Positions 55,510 through 64,000 of a stretch of DNA of 64,000 bases are shown in pieces. Source of the DNA: Asterella californica (taxonomy: Eukaryota; Streptophyta; Marchantiopsida; Marchantiales; Aytoniaceae); assembly GCA_036924285.1 (NCBI GenBank), contig JAYKYS010000004.1, positions 26,320,001 to 26,384,000 on the forward strand. Direction: 5' to 3'. Under the pieces are notes generated by a model that was given only the letters and a program-made list of their open reading frames with translations, was not told where the DNA came from and did no database searches. Every line of letters starts with the position of its first letter. Within the stretch, counting starts at the first letter, position 1. Both the position numbers and the translations under genes were made by a program.

Positions 55510-57247
55510 TTGGACGTACGATTTGCGTGTGGGAAGTTGGAGTTCATAAAGAACTTCACGGTGTGCGAGATGGATGATATCCATGCGGTTTTGGGGAACA
55601 CTTTCTTGGACAGGTTTGAAGTGGAACTTAGACGGAAACCTTTAAGGTTGAACGTTAGAGTTAAAGGGCGGAAGCTGGGAGTGGGGCTGATCCGAAAGAC
55701 GTGAAAAATTGACGACTTTGCGGTGAATTTGATCAAAGGCAAACAGATGGACTTCAACGACGGAGTCATGTGTTTGATGCGGGTTGCAGATTTTATGACA
55801 GGTGACAGACAAGAGGAAACATCAGGAAACGCGACTAAATTTCCGAAGGTGCTTCGCGAAGTGATTAAGGAGTTTGAGGATGTCTTGACGGATGAGTTAC
55901 CTGCTGAGTTATCTCCAAGGCGGGTGATGGATCACAAGATCGAGGTCTTGTCAGGATCAGAACCACCTTCCAAAGCCCCTTACCAACTCAATCAGGTGGA
56001 ACTCCTTGAGTTGAAAAGACAACTCGGCGAGCTATTAGCGCGGGGATATATTCGAACCAGCAAGTCACCTTATGGAGCTCCAGTTCTTTTTGCAAAGAAG
56101 AAGGATGGGAAGTTACGACTCTACGTAGATTATCGTGCACTCAATAAGGTGACGGTGAAGAATAACTATCCTTTGCCAAGGATAGACGACCTCTTTGAAA
56201 GGCTAGCGGGCGCAAAGTACTTCAGCAGGATCGACTTGAAGTCATGATATTATCAGATCTGGATAGCTGATCCAGATGTTGAGAAGACCGCTTGTCGAAC
56301 CAGATACGGATCGTTTGAATTCGTGGTGATGCCATTTGGACTCTACAACGCCCCTTCGACGTTCATTACATTGATGAACACATTTTTCACGAGGAGATGG
56401 ATGAGTTTGTCATCGTTTACATCGACGACATCTTGATCTACTCCAAAACCTTGGAGTCGCACGCGGAGCAACTAAGGATGGTGTTGACAAAGCTGCGGGA
56501 GCATAAGCTGTTTGCCAACGTTGACAAGAGTGAGTTTGGTTTGGAACGCATTAACTTCTTGGGACATGTCATTAGTGCAGAAGGAGTCGGCCCGGATATG
56601 CAGAAGGTGGACGCGATAGTGACTTGGGAGCCTCCGACTACAGTGAAGGAGATGCGGTGATTCTTAGGATTGACGCAGTTCTATCGCAAGTATGTAAAGG
56701 GGTTTTCAAAGATCACAAAGCCGCTGACGGACTGGACGGGCAAAGACGCACAAGTAAGTTGGATCAAAGAGGTGGATGATGCGTTTCAGACGATCAAAAC
56801 TATTTTATCAAAAGCGCCAGTTTTGAAGCTGCCGGAGTTTGACAAACCATTCGAGGTGCACACAGACGCGAGCGACTATGCGATTGACGAAGTGTTGGTG
56901 CAGTATGAAAAACCTGTAGCGTACGAAAGCAAGAAGTTATCTCGGACAGAGAGTCGATGACCGACTCACGAGAAAGAACTGTTTGCGGTGGTTCATTGCT
57001 TGAGGAAATGGCTGCATTACTTTGACTCCACAAAACCCAAGTGTATACTGACAATATTTTGCTCAAGTACTTTGAGACACAAGATCGGGTGATGCCAAAG
57101 CAACTACGGTGGCATGATAGTCATTGGTGGCTCGATTCCACGCTCATGAACGTGGAATTAATTCACAAAGCAGGAAAGGACAATGTGGTTCCTGACGCCT
57201 TGAGTCGCAAGGAGGAATATCTTCCATCGTCAACACAGGTTTTGTGA
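55510..57247 (+). pseudogene. Family D protease end, RT and RNase H (broken, no integrase)
   Basis: Begins mid-protease (LDVRFACGKLEFIKNF, MDDIHAVLGNTFLDRFEVE). Reverse transcriptase with [47 protein letters not shown] and active site [12 protein letters not shown]; then FLGLTQFYRKYVKGFSKIT and RNase H (EVHTDASDYAID). In-frame stops are all TGA (55702, 56245, 56658, 56958); a one-base slip in a T run near 56385 shifts frame. Similarity ends at about 57247 after the DALSRKEEYL motif; integrase and 3' LTR are missing. The fold is that of chromovirus-like Ty3/gypsy elements. Confidence 0.9.
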
Positions 57248-57899
57248 GCTATGTATCCTAAGGAGTCAGAACATCAAGAACAAATTTGACTATTATAACT
57301 ACAATAGTCTAAAATTCTGAGCATCATTAAACAACAAAAATACTTTCAATCAATGATCTGTCTAGCAAGCCTAACTCTCTTGGTGAAAGAACATTTATCA
57401 ATAAACATCTCATCTCATATGTTTAATATTATTTTATTGTGATTTATTGATATTATTATATTTTGATATTATTTTGATCAATCAAGAGAGAAGACATGCT
57501 TGAGAGATGTGGATATCTTCTATACTCTCTAGATTTAGCAGTATATAACATTGGACGCTTAAGGATTAATCATTTAGAACACTTATTTCACATTCTTACA
57601 TTGAGAGATGTCGTTACAATGGTCTTATCACTCACGTGTATGTCGCAGCATCTCTTTATTCATGGATTTGAAACTAGCTTATGATCAGAAAATTTATTCA
57701 CAAGCATAATAAACCCAATACATCTCAAAACTTTACATTTGTAGCTCTTAGCTCTTCACTTCTCCTGAATAAGATCTATAAAAGAGAAGTATCATGTACT
57801 CATGAAAAACCAAGAAAATATTACTGTAGAATTTTCTTGTTTTATATTTAAATTTAATATATCTCCAAGTAGAAGATAACAATGAACTTTGTGGAGTTT

Positions 57900-57925
57900 A
57901 GACTAATAACTAGAGTTATTAGTCT
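57900..57925. repeat. 12-bp perfect hairpin
   Basis: AGACTAATAACT and its exact complement are separated by two bases. Confidence 0.85.
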
Positions 57926-60225
57926 TGTCTCTCTCTAAACTTGTTTATTCACTCTAAACATGGAATGTTTTTCCTGTTGAACACTTAAATTATTCTTCGT
58001 CACTCGAAGTTATATACTCCTCTCACCGTGAAAAATATGACACTCGACACCAATCGCGAACGTAAATTTTTGTCCGCGTGTCTTCTTGCTTTCTTAAGAT
58101 TCCTATACTCTTCTAGATGCATAGTATGATAATTTGTTTTCTAAAGGTATTATTTTCATTATTTTCAATAATGAAATAACACTTTTATAGTATGTGAGTC
58201 AACAAGAAACAGTGGTTTAATGCTCGAGATGACAATGTCCACACTTTCTTATTTTTCTAATAACATAAGCAAGATAAAAGGTATTTTAGTACCTATGTTT
58301 TGAATTGTTTGAATTTTTTAATACTTTTTTATAAATCAAATATAATATTATCACAAACAAATTCTCTTCACTATAAACCATAATGGTTTTATCTTAAAAT
58401 GTGAATTAAAAGAAAGATGGACAAAATTCCAAGTCAAAATTATGAGAGGGATTTTGGTGATGAAATTTAATTCTCAACTGTGGTTATTTTGATAATATCT
58501 GTTTTATTTAGAAAGATAAAATTCATTTTAAAAGAGATAAAATAAAAATATAAGTCATTTTTATAATTTCTCTTTTCTGCTTGTAATTTTGATTTACCCC
58601 GAATGTTGTTTTAGAATTATCTATTCAGTTCCAAGATTTCCAAATATTTTATCAATAATAAAAAAATAATGTTCTTATTGCATGTGTTTATATAAAATTT
58701 GCGTAGTGAACTCCTCATGTACAATGTCTTAATGATAAAATAATATTAAAAACCTGGTTTTAATTTATAAAGTTTAATATACATCTTATCATATGTATCT
58801 CAATTTTTATCTCAATTTGATTGCTCAGTATCACTTTTCAGGATAGAATAATTTAGTTTCTCTTTCTAGATGGAAGTAGTCACAATATAATAAACATCAT
58901 TAGCTTTTCTAACCGAAGTGGAAAATTATATTGGAACTTTCATTTCCAATAAAGATACTAAAGAAAGAGTAAGAACAAGAAACATGTATCAACAGCAGAT
59001 CTGCAAACTCAGCAACACTGCAAGAAAATTTCAATTCTGCTAATGTTGTTTTTACTCTCTATTTTTGTGTATAGTTGATAAAAGAAAAGAAAACCACATA
59101 TGAAAATAAAGTAGAATCACTCTGCATGGTACTAAATACTACAACTATATTTTATGTGTACTTGGAATATGGTCTGTCCAAGGGTTGAAGACTTCTATAA
59201 TATTTTGTTTTGCGTTTCTCATATAAATGTAGTTTCCGTAACTTCTACATGGATGGATTATAAATATGACATATAAGCGATAAGGGCCATTGTTTCTTGC
59301 ACGATGAACTTTTGTGCCTTTCATTAATAGTTATATATATATATATTAAATAATACTATATTAGTTAAATTACTACCAATAATCCTTCCAGAACTATGTA
59401 TGCTATTGTAGCACCATCATGTTTATACAAACAAAATAAACAGTATGGTTAGAAGATTCCAGATCATATATATTATTTTCTCTCCATAACTGCAATGAAA
59501 GAAGAGATCAAGATAAATGAACTTTTACCATATTAAATTTTGAGAATCTGGAATATTCTACCCAATTAATTAAGAGTTTGAATATACCTTTCACTGCAAC
59601 TTAGCTAAACACAGTATTATACAAGAGGCTACCATCACAATCAAGTATGAAGAAAATATGCATCTAAAGTTCATTTATCTTGATCATGTTAAGTAGAGAA
59701 ACACACTCACCATTCTATGATTCTAAATTTATGAAACTCATGGGTTACCTACATGTTTTGTCTTGGATGCAGCAAAAGGGAAATGCTATTTTACTTTCTG
59801 TTTGTTACTCTTATTGCTTTTTATATAGTGTTTGTACGAATGAAAATGATCGATGTGCACATCCCAAACAAGCGATAGAAGTATAGAAAATTCTACTACT
59901 CCAATATTGGTATGTGTGTTGTAGTTTGGGTAGAACTAATATATTCAAGAGTAAACTTTTGGGTATATTTTCTTTGTTTAAAATTATAAATAAGTCTTCG
60001 AATGAAAACATAAATATTTATATATATATTGTGTGTTAAATGTAGTAAAATCAAGAATGCAAGAAGATTGATAGATGACCCATACACCAAGAGGAGAGCC
60101 CACAAACGCACTTCAAGAATATAAGCACGAGGTCTGGTACCATACAAATACTGATTAATGATGTAGACATCGGTTTATTACCTAATCTTTTTTTGATAGA
60201 AATATTAAGTTACAAATTGAGCATA

Positions 60226-60268
60226 ATGCATAGTCTCTTTTTCAGAAAATGAAAAAGAGACTATGCAT
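60226..60268. repeat. 19-bp perfect hairpin with 5-base loop
   Basis: ATGCATAGTCTCTTTTTCA (60226-60244), loop GAAAA, then the exact complement (60250-60268). It lies in AT-rich sequence with no gene nearby. Confidence 0.9.
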
Positions 60269-61658
60269 GTTTCAAAATCGATGAAAATGATTAAATATGC
60301 AATGCCATGTCTCCTTGAGGATTTTACTGGAGGAAAGCGACAATCGCTAAGAGGGACAAAAATACAAGCTTTTTTGTTTTTATCATTTTAAAATTTTTAT
60401 AAAATTCAAAAAAATCGAGTAGGTCAATCAATCTTTCTCTTTGATTTGATGACAAAAAGAGAGAGGTATACATTTTCTCTGCCTAGGAGAATGAGTAACC
60501 TTCGATCTTTTAGAAATTATGTGAGATCCGTTTGGTCTCCTAAAAAAAAGTGGATAATAGGAGATTATCTAGCCATGACTAAATTAAACATATACATTTT
60601 CCTGCCATAAACATATTATTTGTACAACATACACAACTTAGCACATGGAGCTCGAACTTTAATATATAGAAATGTATTAAGATGTTACTCGACTTTCAAT
60701 AATGAAGTATCAGCTGATCACTTAATGAATAATAAATGTTGATATATTCAATAGTTTATGATCAAATATTTTCAGTGAACTGACTTAATTTTTTTTTACA
60801 AATAAGAGTTTGAATATAAATTAAACCTTTGAAGAACATGCATGTCTTATGCATAATCATTAATTAGAGAATACTCATGCAACAAGAGAGAAGAAAGAAC
60901 AAAGAAGTACAAGAGCGGACGGAGAATCTTAAATCGTCATTAGATAAGACAGGAGTAGAACCTTGTTATGAAGAGAAGGTTAAGTAGACGCATGCTCCAT
61001 CAATTTTAAGTAGCGTTCGTTTTGTGTTAGTAAATATGGTATATATAAGTGTTACTTATAAATTTCATACTAAAATAATACGAAATATATAATTTTATAA
61101 TAATTACATGTTATCCAAATTGAGAGTTACGAGGAGTTTTAGAAAGAATCTATAAGGCAATTGCATCCGTATGCACTTCCAAAAGTACAAGTGTGAGATC
61201 TTGATGCATGATACACATGAATTAATTATAACACTAATGATTGTGATTATAAAAGTCAAGTTTACGACAAAATAAGTTTGTCTTCTTGGATTTGGTGAAT
61301 ATAACGAGTATGATTATAACGAGATTTCAGTGTGTGGCAGAAAATTGAAGTTTGCGAGAGGAGAATTTCTACCCAAACTTTATAGATTCATCTTTGGATA
61401 TACTGTTTTAGTGAAAGAAAATATCGTGAGTTTAGCAGGCTGTTTCACTTATATTCTCAAAGTTCCGTCTAGACTCCCTTCACTTATGTGTTGAGTTTGG
61501 TTCCTTTCGCAACTGCAGGTTCAGCTAACATATAATAATTATAAAAGATGTAAATATTTTATCAACTTACAGTATAATTATCATTCAATATCTTATTTTT
61601 TAATATATATGAAGTCGATCGAGCATGTATATTCACTTAGAAGAGCTTGCATATTATT

Positions 61659-61735
61659 CACCTCTTCCAAGTTCGGAAGAGGTGATGCAAATGTGTTAAT
61701 TTATTCACTAACCCTTCCTCTTGGAAGGGTTAGTG
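61659..61735. repeat. Pair of hairpins: CACCTCTTCC and CACTAACCCTTCC
   Basis: Two perfect stems 21 bases apart: CACCTCTTCC-6-GGAAGAGGTG (61659-61684) and CACTAACCCTTCC-4-GGAAGGGTTAGTG (61706-61735). Related imperfect stems occur at about 63544-63575 and 63592-63619. Confidence 0.85.
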
Positions 61736-62639
61736 TATAAATTAATAGTAATAAAAGATAATACTTTTATTGACTTAGAGCTAGTCCCTTTATACGAGGA
61801 AGGAGATATTTTGCCGTCCATTACTTATGGGTTTTTTATTCAAAGTGACCATGTGTACGATAGAAAATTTATTTTATTTATAGATTTTAACTTTAGTAAT
61901 TTAATTTTAATATTTAAATAAGATATTAAATTCAGCTAATGTTCCCGTGAAAGTACCTATGGCACCAGTTTATATTTAGTTTTCTGAACCTCATGTGGAT
62001 GGCACCTACGGCTGGATCTGAAGCGAACAGTGTTCAGTTCGAAGTAATTCGACGATTCCTTCGCATCTTTTACAGTGTTTTTAGAATTATTTTTAAACTG
62101 TCACCTCTAATCAGCTCCAAACCAGTTATCTTCGATTATGTTCAGTGATTATATTAACGTTTGTCTTTTTTTCTCACCCGGTGGGAACCACACTTTGGAT
62201 GCATATATATTCACTAGAGACATGTACAGTGAACTCTTCCATCTTCTGATGCAAGATTGCAGCATCCTCTTTTTATTACTTAACTTTTCCGACTAAAAGG
62301 GTTATGTAAATTATTGTCCACATTATTTAAGAACTCTATCGTACTTAAATCTCGGTCTTGTACTTCTGGAAGCGCGTGTTCGTGCTTTTGGTGTATGGGT
62401 TCTATTTACATATGTCATGGATTATTAATATTATATTTATATTTATATTTCATAACAACAACAAATAAAGATAGTCTAGTCTCTTTTTCCCTCTACATAC
62501 TCAAATATGCAGTACCCGATCCACATACCATTGAAGTGATCTGATCCTTTCTCTATTATACCACTTGTCTCTTTTCGTCCCGAAGTTCTCCATCTCTCTT
62601 GGGATATTCAGCAGCCTTTGATGGAAGAGTGAAACATGC

Positions 62640-62935
62640 AAGGGTTTAATTTAGTACCTAACTTTTTCGTTGTGACGAGTTAAATAATAAACTGTATTCT
62701 AATGGTATATCCGCAAATGAACTTTGGGAACGTGTCTGTAAACGCTCTCTTTATGGTTTATATCTAGATTTTTTCACGTCTCCATGTAAACTAACATTTA
62801 ATATTTATAAAATTGTTTGATTTTTTGTCAATTTAGTATAATTTTTTTGCCTAACACTTATATCTTCTCCCGATAGAAACAAGCGGGAAAAGTTCCTCAA
62901 AGTTCATGTTGCATGTAGATATATTCACTTTTTAC
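62640..62935. repeat. Dispersed AT-rich repeat, copy 2
   Basis: Related to 35950-36290, ending in the shared block CTTATATCTTCTCCCGATAG..AAAGTTCATGTTGCATGTA. A TACCTAACTTTTT word at its start recalls the TACCTAA stems nearby. Confidence 0.5.
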
Positions 62936-64000
62936 TTAGCACTATTTACACTTGTGGGTGATAAAAGTACTGGTTTTCTCACCCGTAGTTGTTATTTATC
63001 CTTTACATGACTCAAACCAATTTGGGGAAATTTGATTGACTTTTGGCCCAGAAAAAGAAGAGGACAAGCGTATTTGTTGTAGTAAAAATTCCGACTTTTG
63101 ATTCTTTCTTTCATGATATCGTTAGGTCATCGTTCTTTATTTTTATAAATCATTATACGCATTATATTGCAAAAGATGGTGTGTGAAATTTGTTACAGTA
63201 TCTTGTCTTCCATTTTCGTTAGATTGTCTACATTTATTTTCAAAGACCATTGGAAGAGTTCTGCAGTACGATAGTCCATCGCTTGTCAATATATACATCC
63301 CCGATGAACTCTAAGAACTTTTACTCGTTTATTGTTATCTAGAAAATATATAAGTGTTAAGTGGAAAATATATACTAAGTAAATGTAAGAATTTAAAAAC
63401 TTAATAAATGTTATTTGTTAGCTCATGTCTGAAAACACGAAGAAAGCAGGAGAAAGCCCATAAGTGATGGCTGGGCACTTCAGAAGGTACAAGACCGGGA
63501 ACTGTACACTATTACATTTTGATTTAATGATGCGTTTAATTTATACCTAATCTTTTCTGCCAGAAGGGTTAGATATACATTAAATGACTATTCCCTCTCT
63601 TCCGAACTCAGAAGAGGGTGAATATGCATGCCCGATGAACTCGGAAGAGGATGAACATTGTCAATATGCAAGCTTACTTTCCGTACATGAATAGATGAGC
63701 AACGTACGGTCACGCTGGATATAGATGACACCCGTAGATCACATAAGAATATAGATGTGTGGACTATATAGACTACATGTCTTGGTCATAGCAAAATGAC
63801 AGCTGCCTTTGGTAACACGCATGACGTAAGGAGTTCAAAATCCATACGCAAATCTCTCAAAATTATCTCTTAAATTTTTCTCTGAAGAATCGCTGTCAGG
63901 TGCGTGCATGACTCTTGTTTGAAAAATGTAATATATTTAGAAGACTTAGAGGGATAGTTTAGAAATTAAATATACTTAGAACTAGAAGAAGAGATTCTCT

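Larger units (their letters stand above)
57248..63999. other. AT-rich DNA without recognised genes
   Basis: Long runs of A and T, many stops in all frames, and no open frame resembling a protein family. It contains the hairpins and dispersed repeat listed separately. Confidence 0.55.

Overview
The window looks like nuclear DNA of a streptophyte plant that still makes flagellated cells (a bryophyte, lycophyte, fern or charophyte rather than a flowering plant). Evidence: introns with GT..AG borders, plant-type Ty3/gypsy LTR retrotransposons (one family primed by initiator Met-tRNA, another apparently by plant tRNA-Trp), a gene with a sororin-like C-terminus, and an intact five-exon roadblock/LC7 dynein light chain. 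Flowering plants lack dyneins. The species itself cannot be named from the sequence.

Layout. 1-5.9 kb: low-information DNA with tandem repeats and one unrecognised coding remnant. 6.1-8.6 kb (minus strand): a spliced, open Kolobok-like DDE transposase gene carrying a SAP-like motif. 9.6-28.3 kb: a nested retrotransposon block. Element A (plus strand, about 2.0-kb LTRs, 4-bp ACGC target duplication) has its left LTR split by element B (minus strand, about 1.28-kb LTRs). B has its reverse-transcriptase segment inverted and a stray second copy of its primer site, leader and gag start. 29.0-35.4 kb: a small gene island with a MITE, a sororin-like gene (minus), a broken plastid-type PH-domain gene (plus), a 1.1-kb long-inverted-repeat element, and the dynein light chain gene (plus). 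35.4-37.3 kb: AT-rich intergenic DNA. 37.3-57.2 kb: a second retrotransposon block. It holds a family-D element with deleted pol (F), a decayed A/B-related element (C, minus strand), and a family-D element whose gag-pro has been flipped between two opposed LTRs; a solo LTR of family B sits inside one of those LTRs with a 4-bp target duplication. 57.2-64 kb: AT-rich DNA with hairpins and dispersed repeats but no recognised gene.

How the parts relate. A, B and C form one lineage: same primer-binding site, same polypurine tract, CCHC zinc knuckle, DHG protease, FLDD reverse transcriptase, and gag-pro and pol in -1 relation. Family D is a different gypsy lineage with a YIDD reverse transcriptase and a Met-tRNA primer site. 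None of the retroelements has intact coding capacity. The points most worth a second look are the same reverse-transcriptase glycine codon read as TGA in three elements of two lineages, the LTR-mediated inversion at 51.5-55.5 kb, the inverted RT module of B, the shared tRNA-Trp-type primer site, and the SAP-carrying transposase.
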